Assembly (NCBI RefSeq): GCF_004362525.1
Contig: NZ_SNXS01000001.1
Span: forward strand, 482,520 to 546,519
Reading direction: 5' to 3'
Length of the DNA stretch: 64,000 nucleotides
Source of the DNA: Roseateles toxinivorans
Lineage (GTDB): Bacteria; Pseudomonadota; Gammaproteobacteria; Burkholderiales; Burkholderiaceae_C
Translations under genes and position numbers: made by a program
Shown: one piece after another, positions 8,003 through 19,442 of the stretch
Numbering within the stretch: the stretch's first letter is position 1
How the letters are laid out: the number at the start of each line of letters is the position of its first letter
The notes under the pieces: generated by a model
Told to the model about the DNA's origin: nothing
What the model saw: the letters and a program-made list of their open reading frames with translations, nothing else
Databases searched by the model: none

Positions 8003-10243
8003 ATGGGCAGCTTGAAAGCAAGAGCGCGCAACGTAATGCGCGCTGCAGCGGGTGTTGCAAGTTTGGCACTGATGGCAGTGCTGGCCGGTTGCGACAACAA
8101 CCCCTGGCCCAGCGATGCCGCCGCCACCAACACCTTCTTCACCTCGGTGCAGGAGCGCTCGCCGCGCCACCTGGACCCGACGGCCTCGTACTGGAACAAC
8201 GAGACGCCCTACACCTACTCGATCTACGAGCCGCTGTATGGCTACCACTACCTGAAGCGCCCCTTCACCCTGGTGCCCAAGACGGCCGCCGAGGTCGTCA
8301 AGCCGATCTATCTCGACAAGGACGGCAAGATCCTGCCCGAGGACGCACCGGGCGAGAGGATCGCCGAGAGTGTCTATGAGGTGCCGATCAAGAAGGGCGT
8401 GCTCTACCAGCCGCACCCGGCCTTTGCGAAGGACGAGCAGGGCAACTACCGCTACCACGCGCTGAAGGCCGGTGAGCTGGGACCGAAGCGCTCGCCGCTG
8501 GAGTTCGAGCACCAGGGCACACGTGAGCTGGTGGCCGACGACTTCGTCTACGCCCTTCGCCGCCATGCCACGACCCGCATCACCGCCCCGATCTACGGCC
8601 TGTTCTCCGAGTACGTGGTCGGCCTGAAGGAATACGGCCCGCTGATCAAGGCCGAGGATGCCAAGCTGCGCAAGGGTCTGGCGCCGACCGATATGGACAA
8701 GCCCTTCCTGGACTTCCGCAAGTTCGAGATGTCCGGCGTCACCGCGCCGGACAAGCATCTGCTGCGCATCCGCATCAAGGGCAAGTATCCGCAGTGGAAT
8801 TACTGGATGGCAATGACCTTCCTGGCGCCCATCCCCTGGGAGGCCGACGCCTTCTATGCGCAGAAGGGCATGGCCGCGAACGGCCTGACGCTTGACGTCT
8901 GGCCGGTGGGCACCGGCCCCTTCATGATGACCGAGTATGTGCAGGACCGCCGCCATGTGCTGGCGCGCAACCCGAACTACCGCGGCGAACCCTATCCCTG
9001 CGACGGCATGCCCGGCGACAAGGAGGCCGGCCTGCTGGCCGACTGCGGCAAGAAGACCCCCTTCATCGACAAGGTGGTGTTCACGATCGACAAGGAGAAG
9101 GTGCCGCGCGAGGCCAAGTTCAAGCAGGGCTTCTACGACACTCCGGTGGTCGAGCGCACCGACACCGGTCTGGAGTACATCGTCCAGGCCAAGGACTCGG
9201 AAGACGTGAAGCGTGAGTTCGACTACAAGGGTTTCCAGCTGCCCAAGTTCATCGACACCAACAGCTATTTCATCGCCTTCAATATGCTGGACCCGGTCAT
9301 CGGTGACATGGGTACGGCCGCGGAGAAGCTGAAGAAGAAGAAGCTGCGCCAGGCGATCGCCATCGTCATCGACTGGGAGGAGTGGAGCCGCATCTTCCCG
9401 ATGGATGCCGGCGAGGCCGCGATGGGCCCGCTGCCCGGCGGCCTGTTCGGCTCGCGCCATGGCACGCCGGAGGGCATCAACCCGGTCACGCACAAGCTGG
9501 TCAATGGCGAGGCCCAGCGCCGCTCGATCGAGGAGGCCCAGCAGTTGCTGATCGAGGCCGGCTACCCCGGCGGACGCGACGCCCAGTCCGGCCAGCCGCT
9601 GGTCTTGAACTACGACTACTACTCGGCGCCGACGCCCGAGACCAAGTCGCGCCTGGACTGGACGGTCAAGCAGTTTGCCAAGATCGGCCTGCAGCTGGAG
9701 GTGCGCGCCACCGACAACAACCAGTTCCAGGACAAGGTGCGCAAGGGCAAGCACCAGATCTTCTGGCTGGGCTGGCTGGCCGACTACCCGGACGCCGAGA
9801 ATTTCCTGTTCCTGCTCTACGGCCCCAACGGCAAGACCAAGGCCGATGGCGAGAACACCTCGAACTACGAGAGCGTCGAGTTCGACAAGCTGTACAACCA
9901 GCTCAAGCAGCTCGATGACGGCCCGGAGAAGCAGGTCGTGATCGACAAGATGGTGAAGATCGCCCAGGAAGACACGCCCTGGACCTGGGGCTACTTCCCC
10001 TTTGCCTCCAGTGCCTACCAGGCATGGGTGCACAACGCCAAGCCGGCGGTGATGATCCGTGACGGCCTGCGCTACTACCGGGTGGACGCCGCCGAGCGCG
10101 TGCGCCGCACGGCCGACTGGAACAAGGCGATCTGGTGGCCGCTGATCGGGGGCCTGCTGGCGATTGCGCTGGTGGTCTGGGGGGCGGTGCGCAGCTTCAA
10201 GAAGCGCGAGCGCCTGAATGCGCGCGGCGAACTGCTGGCCTGA
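8003..10243 (+). CDS. ABC transporter substrate-binding lipoprotein, peptide type
   Basis: A 746-residue family 5 solute-binding protein. The start at 8003 is preceded by GGAG (7993-7996). The signal peptide ends in lipobox L27-A-G-C30, predicting lipidation. The body has the long bilobed fold of peptide binders (e.g. YWNNETPYTYSIYEPLYGY, VGTGPFMMTEYVQDRRHVLARNPNYRGEPYP), but is longer than the usual ~530-600 residues. Residues ~709-729 form a clear transmembrane helix followed by RSFKKRER, so the protein appears anchored at both ends. First of a four-gene operon; ligand likely peptides, by family. Confidence 0.88.
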   Translation: MGSLKARARNVMRAAAGVASLALMAVLAGCDNNPWPSDAAATNTFFTSVQERSPRHLDPTASYWNNETPYTYSIYEPLYGYHYLKRPFTLVPKTAAEVVKPIYLDKDGKILPEDAPGERIAESVYEVPIKKGVLYQPHPAFAKDEQGNYRYHALKAGELGPKRSPLEFEHQGTRELVADDFVYALRRHATTRITAPIYGLFSEYVVGLKEYGPLIKAEDAKLRKGLAPTDMDKPFLDFRKFEMSGVTAPDKHLLRIRIKGKYPQWNYWMAMTFLAPIPWEADAFYAQKGMAANGLTLDVWPVGTGPFMMTEYVQDRRHVLARNPNYRGEPYPCDGMPGDKEAGLLADCGKKTPFIDKVVFTIDKEKVPREAKFKQGFYDTPVVERTDTGLEYIVQAKDSEDVKREFDYKGFQLPKFIDTNSYFIAFNMLDPVIGDMGTAAEKLKKKKLRQAIAIVIDWEEWSRIFPMDAGEAAMGPLPGGLFGSRHGTPEGINPVTHKLVNGEAQRRSIEEAQQLLIEAGYPGGRDAQSGQPLVLNYDYYSAPTPETKSRLDWTVKQFAKIGLQLEVRATDNNQFQDKVRKGKHQIFWLGWLADYPDAENFLFLLYGPNGKTKADGENTSNYESVEFDKLYNQLKQLDDGPEKQVVIDKMVKIAQEDTPWTWGYFPFASSAYQAWVHNAKPAVMIRDGLRYYRVDAAERVRRTADWNKAIWWPLIGGLLAIALVVWGAVRSFKKRERLNARGELLA

Positions 10244-10267
10244 CGAAAGTTCACGAGGATTGACCAG

Positions 10268-11251
10268 ATGATTTCCTATATTGTGCGTCGCCTCGCCTAT
10301 GGCGCGCTGGTGCTGCTGGGCGTGAACCTGGCCACCTTCTTCCTGTTCTTCACCGTCAACACGCCGGACGATATGGCCCGGCTGAACATCGGCGGCAAGC
10401 GCGTCACGCCCGAGCTGATCGAGAAGTGGAAGATCGAGCGCGGCTATGACAAGCCGCTATACGTCAACGAGAGCAAAGAGGGGGCCGAGCGCTTCACCGA
10501 GACCATCTTCTGGGAGCGCTCGGTGTCGCTGTTCACCCTGAACTTCGGCCGCGCCGACGCCGAGAGCGCCGGCGAGATCGGCCACCAGATCAAGTCACGG
10601 ATGATCGTCAGCCTGCAGATGGCGCTGCCGCTGTTCATCCTGCAGGTTTTTGCCAGCACCGCCTTTGCGCTCCTGCTGGTCATGTTCAGGCACACGCGCT
10701 TCGACTTCTGGGGTGTGGTGCTGTGCGTGGTGATGCTGTCAATCTCCAGCCTCTTCTACATCATCGTTGGCCAGTTCCTGTTCTCCAAGCTGCTGCGCCT
10801 GGCGCCGATCTCGGGCTATGCGCCGGGGCTGGATGCGATCAAGTTCATGATGCTGCCGGTGCTGCTGTCGCTGGTGGCCCGCCTGGGCACCGAAGCACGC
10901 TTCTACCGCGTGATGTTCCTCGAGGAAATCGGCAAGGACTATGTGCGCACCGCCCGTGCCAAGGGCCTGGCCGAGCATGTGGTGCTGTTCCGCCATGTGC
11001 TGCGCAATGCCTTGATCCCCATCATCACCAGCGCCGGTTCCTATCTGCCCTATGTGTTCCTGGGCAGCCTGGTGTTCGAAAGCTTCTTCGGCCTGCCGGG
11101 GCTGGGTGCCTATGTGATCGAGGCGATCTCGGGCCAGGACTTCGCCATCGTGCGGACCATGGTGTTCCTGGGCTCCCTGCTCTACATCGCCACCTACATC
11201 TTGATCGACCTCGCCTACACCTGGGTTGATCCCCGCGTGCGGCTGGGCTAA
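10268..11251 (+). CDS. ABC transporter permease, DppB/YejB-like
   Basis: A 327-residue inner-membrane permease with about six helices. The opening MISYIVRRLAYGALVLLGVNL is the classic first helix of the DppB/OppB class. The cytoplasmic EAA loop that docks the ATPase is visible (EIGKDYVRTARAKGLAEHVVLFRHVLRNALIP, ~217-248). A ~100-residue periplasmic stretch lies between helix 1 and helix 2, as in YejB. It begins 24 bp after the binding protein and forms the pore with the next gene product. Confidence 0.9.
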   Translation: MISYIVRRLAYGALVLLGVNLATFFLFFTVNTPDDMARLNIGGKRVTPELIEKWKIERGYDKPLYVNESKEGAERFTETIFWERSVSLFTLNFGRADAESAGEIGHQIKSRMIVSLQMALPLFILQVFASTAFALLLVMFRHTRFDFWGVVLCVVMLSISSLFYIIVGQFLFSKLLRLAPISGYAPGLDAIKFMMLPVLLSLVARLGTEARFYRVMFLEEIGKDYVRTARAKGLAEHVVLFRHVLRNALIPIITSAGSYLPYVFLGSLVFESFFGLPGLGAYVIEAISGQDFAIVRTMVFLGSLLYIATYILIDLAYTWVDPRVRLG

Positions 11252-11287
11252 GGCCCACAAGGCTTTCCCAGAGTTCTGGAGCATCAC

Positions 11288-12742
11288 ATGCCAAAGTTCG
11301 TACTCCTGTGGACCGATGTCTCGGTCTGGTTGCTGGTGCTGGCCGTGCTGGGCTACGCCGTCTATGTCAAGCGCAGCCCGGGCCTGAGCGCCAACTGGCG
11401 CAAGGTCTTCACCCATGCCTCGGCGTTGTCGTCGTCGCTGGTGCTGCTGTTCTGCCTGACCATCACCGTGCTGGACAGCGTGCATTTCCGCAGCCTGCTG
11501 CCGCCGGCCGCCGGTGCCGACAACAGCAAGCCGGCCTATGACACGCGCACCCAGTCGCTGATGGATGCGCTGTTCTCGCGCGTCGTCAATGCCCGCGAGG
11601 CGACCTACTCGCGACCGCTGGCCTACGAGGGTTTCACCAAGGAATCGGCCGTTGTCGAGGGTCAGATCGTGCGCACCTCGCCGCGGCTGAAGTACGGTGG
11701 CGCCCATCTGACCGACCCGGCGAATCAATGGCTGGGTGACCTGGCCCAGCGTGCGCTGCTGGGCGCCGCTGGCGGCCTGGCCGTGGCGCTGGCCGTCAGC
11801 GTGCTGGTGCTGTCCAGCCTGTCGCGCCACTGGCAGGTATCCATGGGCGAGGGCTTGCGCCGCGTGCGCGAGCGCGAGCTGGCCATCCCCTGGCATGTGG
11901 CCTTCTGGACCGCCATCGTGATGGCCCTGCTGATAGGCCCGACCCTGGCGCTGATGAACCACTACCACGTGCTGGGCACCGACCGCACCGGCAATGACGT
12001 GCTCTACCAGGCACTGAAGAGCATACGCACCGCCTTTGTGATCGGCACCTTGGCGACAGTGGCGACGCTGCCGCTGGCCGTCACGCTGGGCATCATGGCC
12101 GGCTACTTCCGCTCCTGGGTGGATGAGGTCATCCAGTACATCTACACCGTGCTGTCCTCGGTGCCCAATATCCTGCTGATCGCTGCCTGCGTACTGATGG
12201 TCCAGGTCTATCTGGACAAGCACCCCGAGCTGTTCGAGACCGGTGCCGAGCGCAGCGACCTGAAGCTGCTGCTGCTGTGCTTCATCCTCGGCGCCACCGG
12301 CTGGGCCGGCCTGTGCCGGCTGCTGCGCGGCGAGACGATGAAGCTGCGCGAGCTGGACTATGTGCAGGCCGCCAATGCCTTCGGCGTCGGCCACGGCCGC
12401 ATCATGGTGCGCCACATCTTCCCCAACGTCGCCCACCTGATGCTGATCTCGACGGTGCTGGAGTTCTCGGCCCTGATCCTCTACGAGGCGGTGCTGTCCT
12501 ATGTGGGCGTCGGAGTGGACCCGAGCATGAACAGCTTCGGCGGCATGATCAATCTGGCCCGCACCGAGATGAGCCGCGACCCCATCGTCTGGTGGTCGTT
12601 CGCCGCCGCCTTCGGCTTCATGGTCAGCCTGGTGCTGGCCGCCAATCTGTTCGCCGACGGCGTGCGCGATGCCTTCGACCCTCGCGCCCGCGTGGTGCGC
12701 GCCAAGGTGCTGCTCAAGCCAGCCGCCAAGACAGCCGCCTGA
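11288..12742 (+). CDS. ABC transporter permease, DppC/YejE-like, extended N-terminus
   Basis: A 484-residue permease, longer than the usual ~300-340 residues of DppC/YejE proteins. Two N-terminal helices (~9-26 and ~43-62) and a ~90-residue loop precede a third helix (~155-175). Then comes the standard C-terminal transport domain with its EAA motif (LRELDYVQAANAFGVGHGRIMVRHIFPN, ~352-379). The extension is intact and in frame, so it is a real domain expansion. The partner permease lies 36 bp upstream and the ATPase 11 bp downstream. Confidence 0.9.
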   Translation: MPKFVLLWTDVSVWLLVLAVLGYAVYVKRSPGLSANWRKVFTHASALSSSLVLLFCLTITVLDSVHFRSLLPPAAGADNSKPAYDTRTQSLMDALFSRVVNAREATYSRPLAYEGFTKESAVVEGQIVRTSPRLKYGGAHLTDPANQWLGDLAQRALLGAAGGLAVALAVSVLVLSSLSRHWQVSMGEGLRRVRERELAIPWHVAFWTAIVMALLIGPTLALMNHYHVLGTDRTGNDVLYQALKSIRTAFVIGTLATVATLPLAVTLGIMAGYFRSWVDEVIQYIYTVLSSVPNILLIAACVLMVQVYLDKHPELFETGAERSDLKLLLLCFILGATGWAGLCRLLRGETMKLRELDYVQAANAFGVGHGRIMVRHIFPNVAHLMLISTVLEFSALILYEAVLSYVGVGVDPSMNSFGGMINLARTEMSRDPIVWWSFAAAFGFMVSLVLAANLFADGVRDAFDPRARVVRAKVLLKPAAKTAA

Positions 12743-12753
12743 GGAAACTAGAC

Positions 12754-14604
12754 ATGCTGGACATACAAAACCTCAAGGTAGGCCTGGACACCGACAACGG
12801 CGTGGTGCGTGCGCTGGACGGCCTGAGCCTGGCGATCGAGCGGGGCGAGACCTTTGCCCTGGTCGGTGAATCCGGCTGCGGCAAGAGCATGACGGCTCTG
12901 GCCCTGTTGCGCCTGCTGCCCGAGAACGGCGCCGTCACCGGCGGCCGCATCATGATCGACGGCAACACCGACCTGGTCGAGCTGCCCGAGGTGGCGATGC
13001 GCCGCATCCGCGGCCGCCGCGTGGCGATGATCTTCCAGGAGCCCTCGACCAGCCTGAACCCGGTGATGCGCGTCGGCGCACAACTGGTCGAGGCGATCGA
13101 GACCCATACCGAGCTGCGCGGCGCCGCCGCCCGCGCCAAGGCCATCGACTGGCTGGGGCGCGTGGGCATTCCCGAGCCCGAGCGCCGCATCGACGAGTAT
13201 CCGTTCCGCCTCAGCGGCGGCCAGAAGCAGCGCATCATGATCGCGATGGCCCTGGCCACCGAGCCCGACTTCCTGGTCGCCGACGAGCCGACCACGGCGC
13301 TGGATGTGACCATTCAGGCGCAGATCCTCGATCTGCTGAAGGACCTGCAGAAAGAACAGGGCATGGGCCTGCTGCTGATCACCCACGATCTGGCCGTGGT
13401 CTCTGGCATGGCCCACCGTGTGGCGCTGATGTATGCCGGCCAGATCATCGAGGTGGCCAGTGCGGCCGAGTTCTTCAACGCGCCCAAGCACCCCTACGCC
13501 CATGCGCTGCTGCGCGCCCTGCCCGACGCGCAAAAGCGTGGCGGCAGCCTGGCGGCCATCGGCGGCACCGTGCCGCCGCTGTGGCAGACCTTCAACGCCT
13601 GCCGCTTCGCGCCGCGCTGCGAGCGGGCCTTCGACACCTGTCGCAACCAGGCGCCGGAGCTGATCGACTTCCCTGCCTTCCCCAAACCGCACAGCGTGCG
13701 CTGCTGGCTGCATGCGCCGAATATCGTGATACCGGCCGAGGCGGCCCGCCCAGAGGTGGTGGAAGCCGCTGCGCCCGAAAAGACGGCCAACACCAACGGC
13801 AATCTGCTGGAGGTGCGTGATCTGCGCGTCAGCTTTGCCATCGGCGGCGGCTTCCTGAAGCGCTCCAAGCGCATCTTCAAGGCGGTGGATGGGGTGTCGT
13901 TCAATATCCGCGCCGGCGAGACCCTGGCCCTGGTCGGCGAGTCGGGCTGCGGCAAGACCACCACCGGCAAGGCCATCGTCCAGCTGCTGCGCCAGATCGG
14001 CACCATCGAGGGCCAGGCCCTGCTGGGCGGCAAGGACCTGTTCACGCTGTCGGGTGACGCGCTGCGCGAGGCCCGCCGCTCGATCCAGATCATCTTCCAG
14101 GACCCCTTTGCATCGCTGAATCCGCGCATGCGCGTGTTCGACGTGCTGGAGGAGGGTCTGCTGGCCCTGCGTCCCGACCTGGATGCCGGCGCCCGCCGCA
14201 AGAGCATCGAGGCGATGGTGGACCAGGTCGGTCTGCGCCAGGACGCGCTGGACCGCTATCCGCACGAGTTTTCGGGTGGCCAGCGCCAGCGCATTGCCAT
14301 CGCCCGCGCGCTGGCGGTGGAGCCCAAGCTGATCGTCTGCGACGAGCCGACCTCGGCGCTGGATGTGTCGGTGCAGGCGCAGATCCTGAACCTGCTGCGC
14401 CAGCTGCAACGGGACATGGGCCTGTCCTTCCTGTTCATCACCCACAACATCGGTGTGGTCGAGTACATCGCCGACACGGTGGCGGTGATGCAGAGCGGGC
14501 GCATCGTCGAGGCAGGCTCCTCCCAGGCCGTGCTGCAACACCCCCAGCACGACTACACCAAGACCCTGCTGGCGGCCGTGCCGCGGCTGCAGGTGCCTGC
14601 CTGA
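12754..14604 (+). CDS. ABC transporter ATP-binding protein, two fused NBDs (YejF-like)
   Basis: A 616-residue protein holding two nucleotide-binding domains. NBD1: Walker A GESGCGKS (~36-43), signature LSGGQKQR, Walker B FLVADEP. NBD2: Walker A GESGCGKT, signature FSGGQRQR, Walker B LIVCDEP. Both have the oligopeptide/dipeptide C-terminal extension with Cys-containing CRFAPRC-type sequence after NBD1. A single dual ATPase with one DppB- and one DppC-type permease matches the YejABEF arrangement. It powers import by ATP hydrolysis at the cytoplasmic face. The operon ends with a long hairpin at 14630-14663. Confidence 0.92.
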   Translation: MLDIQNLKVGLDTDNGVVRALDGLSLAIERGETFALVGESGCGKSMTALALLRLLPENGAVTGGRIMIDGNTDLVELPEVAMRRIRGRRVAMIFQEPSTSLNPVMRVGAQLVEAIETHTELRGAAARAKAIDWLGRVGIPEPERRIDEYPFRLSGGQKQRIMIAMALATEPDFLVADEPTTALDVTIQAQILDLLKDLQKEQGMGLLLITHDLAVVSGMAHRVALMYAGQIIEVASAAEFFNAPKHPYAHALLRALPDAQKRGGSLAAIGGTVPPLWQTFNACRFAPRCERAFDTCRNQAPELIDFPAFPKPHSVRCWLHAPNIVIPAEAARPEVVEAAAPEKTANTNGNLLEVRDLRVSFAIGGGFLKRSKRIFKAVDGVSFNIRAGETLALVGESGCGKTTTGKAIVQLLRQIGTIEGQALLGGKDLFTLSGDALREARRSIQIIFQDPFASLNPRMRVFDVLEEGLLALRPDLDAGARRKSIEAMVDQVGLRQDALDRYPHEFSGGQRQRIAIARALAVEPKLIVCDEPTSALDVSVQAQILNLLRQLQRDMGLSFLFITHNIGVVEYIADTVAVMQSGRIVEAGSSQAVLQHPQHDYTKTLLAAVPRLQVPA

Positions 14605-14629
14605 GCCGGGCCCCATCCCTCCTGGCCCC

Positions 14630-14663
14630 ACAAGCCCCATCGGCCACCGTCGATGGGGCTTGT
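14630..14663 (+). terminator. hairpin terminator after ABC operon
   Basis: A 13-bp perfect stem, ACAAGCCCCATCG (14630-14642) with CGATGGGGCTTGT (14651-14663), around an 8-base loop and followed by TGCCATTTG. The U-tract is poor, but position and stability suit an end-of-operon terminator. Confidence 0.65.
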
Positions 14664-15011
14664 TGCCATTTGCGCAAGCCCGCGAACTCGCAATGTTGCT
14701 TCGAGCCAACGTAGGCGCTGGCTCGTGCGGCAGTCAACGTATTAAGAATCGCCAAATAATTGACTTTGCAAACTGCGCCAAGCGCTTGGATATCAGGCTA
14801 AGTATTTGTTTTTATTAATGTTTCTGGCTGGTTCTCGGCCGGGCTTGGGGTTTGCACTCAATCTTCGTCAAGGAATTCCCTAGATTTGATTGCTCCTGCC
14901 GACCTAGAGAATCGTTAATTGGTTCACATGGCGGCCCATGCCTACAAGGCTTGAGGCAGCGCCTTTCGAACTGAGTCTATCGACCTCTACTTCTGCCGTT
15001 AAGGAGCTCCA
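14664..15011 (+). other. AT-richer leader region of the TonB-dependent receptor
   Basis: No gene is seen here. The stretch is clearly less GC-rich than its surroundings and holds TTGACT (14759-14764), a 12-bp palindrome (14778-14789), an A/T-rich patch around TATTTGTTTTTATTAATG, and AAGGAG (15001-15005) as the receptor's ribosome site. A promoter for the receptor must lie here, but I cannot fix its -10. Confidence 0.5.
14778..14789. promoter_or_regulatory. palindrome resembling a LacI-family operator
   Basis: CCAAGCGCTTGG is a perfect 12-bp palindrome with a central CG and the AAnCGnTT core typical of LacI-family operators. It lies about 220 bp before the TonB-dependent receptor start. No LacI-type gene is in the window. 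Confidence 0.4.
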
Positions 15012-17906
<2,895 letters not shown>

Positions 17907-17928
17907 GTCGAACCGGTCTCGGCAAGTC

Positions 17929-17956
17929 AAAACGGGGAGCCTAGGCTCCCCGTTTT
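17929..17956. terminator. bidirectional terminator
   Basis: AAAACGGGGAGCC and its complement form a perfect 28-bp palindrome centred at 17942/17943, followed by TTCTT. A and T runs on both sides let it serve both the receptor (+) and the converging hydroxylase (-). Confidence 0.9.
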
Positions 17957-17981
17957 TCTTCATGCGCGCCATGCCAAGGGT

Positions 17982-19277
17982 TCAAAGGCCGAAGCTGCCC
18001 TCCTCGGCGGAGAAGGCATTCGTCGCCTCCGACATGGCCGAAATCAAGGCACGCTCGGCCAGGCTCAGCTGCGGATGCCAGATATCGAAGATCAGCACGA
18101 CACGCAGCTTGTCGCTGTTGTTCCAGGCCTCGTGCTCGATCGTGTCGTCGAACACCCAGGCCTTGCCGGGCACCCAGGCCCGGGTTTCGTTGCCGACACG
18201 AAAACCGCAATGCTCGGGAACGATCAGGGGCAGATGGGTCACCAGGCGGGCATTTGTGACGCCGGTGTGCGCAGGGATGCGCGTGTTCGGCTTGAGCAGC
18301 GAGAACATCGCGGTGGGCGTGCGCCCGGCCTGGCTCGGCTGCGGGCAGCCGGCCAGCATCGCGACGGTCTTGGGGCACTTGGGGGCGTTGGCCTCGACCA
18401 AGCCACCGTTCTCATAGATGTGGAAGGCACTCCAGCGCGGCGAATTGTTGAGTTCCGCGAACTGGAAGTGCGGCACGTCGTCCGGGTAGGTCAGGTAGGG
18501 CGTGAAGCCTTCTTCCGCATGCAGGATGTCCAGGAACTCGCTGCGTATCTCGTCGGTGGCCGCCTCGACCTGATCCAGCCAGGGGAAGTCACTGCGCTCA
18601 AAGAACTCGGTAGGCGCGAGATTCGGGTAGTAGTAGGTGGCGGGCTGCGAGTCGAAGCGCCGCTTGCGGCCGACCATGATGTCCAGCGAGTCGCGGAACC
18701 GATTCATCCGCTCGCCGGCGAAGGCCTGATAGGTGGGTTCGAGGTAGCGGTCCAGGAAGGCGCCGAACTCCCTGTCATAGCGCTCGCGGAAGGCCATTGC
18801 CTTGGTGACAGCGGGACGCAGATGGACATGCAGACGCTCCAGCGGTGGCGATGCGGACAGCACGGCTCCATGGGCCTTGGCCGCCTGGTGTGTCTTGCCC
18901 TGCCGCTCAAACAGGCTGGCACGTTGGATCAGAGCCAGCAGATCGCCGGGGTCGACGCGAAGGGCGCCGCGAATGGCGTCTTCCTCGCCGGCTTCGTCCT
19001 GCAGGCGCTGGCAGGCCAGAGCCAGATTGACCCATTGCTGGCAATCCCTGCCGTCGATGGCCACGACCCGTTCCATCAGCTTTCTTGCCGCCAGCGTCTC
19101 GCCGCTGCGGAAGGCATGCTGGCCCAGGGCCATCAGCACGCGGACATGGTTGGGATCGAGCTCCAGTGCGCTCTGCCAGTGGCTCAGCGCCAGGTCGGGG
19201 CGACCGGACTGCAGGCATTGCGCTGCCTCGGCTTCGAGTTGCCTGATCTGCTCGGCTTGGGTGTGTGGATTGTGCAT
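17982..19277 (-). CDS. TPR plus aspartyl/asparaginyl beta-hydroxylase (paralogue 1)
   Basis: A 431-residue protein. Residues ~8-145 form three to four TPR-like helical repeats (e.g. LALSHWQSALELDPNHVRVL). Residues ~270-410 form the AspH-type double-stranded beta-helix. Expected iron ligands are H337 (PAHTG) and H382 (EHEAWN), with R392 for 2-oxoglutarate. Like animal AspH, it uses two His and no acidic ligand. The family hydroxylates Asp/Asn side chains using O2 and 2-oxoglutarate. No signal peptide, so probably cytoplasmic. It converges on the TonB receptor and is divergent from its paralogue, separated by 165 bp. The ATG at 19277 is the first before the TPR start. Confidence 0.85.
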   Translation of the reverse strand: MHNPHTQAEQIRQLEAEAAQCLQSGRPDLALSHWQSALELDPNHVRVLMALGQHAFRSGETLAARKLMERVVAIDGRDCQQWVNLALACQRLQDEAGEEDAIRGALRVDPGDLLALIQRASLFERQGKTHQAAKAHGAVLSASPPLERLHVHLRPAVTKAMAFRERYDREFGAFLDRYLEPTYQAFAGERMNRFRDSLDIMVGRKRRFDSQPATYYYPNLAPTEFFERSDFPWLDQVEAATDEIRSEFLDILHAEEGFTPYLTYPDDVPHFQFAELNNSPRWSAFHIYENGGLVEANAPKCPKTVAMLAGCPQPSQAGRTPTAMFSLLKPNTRIPAHTGVTNARLVTHLPLIVPEHCGFRVGNETRAWVPGKAWVFDDTIEHEAWNNSDKLRVVLIFDIWHPQLSLAERALISAMSEATNAFSAEEGSFGL

Positions 19278-19442
19278 GGCGTGATTTTGAACCGTCCGTC
19301 GCCGTGCCGGCATGCCGATAGTGCGGCTTGCATTTAAGCTTGAGCTGTTGCAGTGGAGGGCTGCACTTTCGGGGCTTGTCCGGAGGGCAGCGGAGCCGGA
19401 TTCGGGCCATGATGGGGTCCGCTTCAAACCCGACCCGACCCC

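Noticed and set aside
7877-10033. 718-codon open frame opposite the binding-protein gene
   Set aside because: It mirrors a real gene in a GC-rich genome, has His/Arg/Gly/Val-rich low-complexity content and no ribosome site or family motif.
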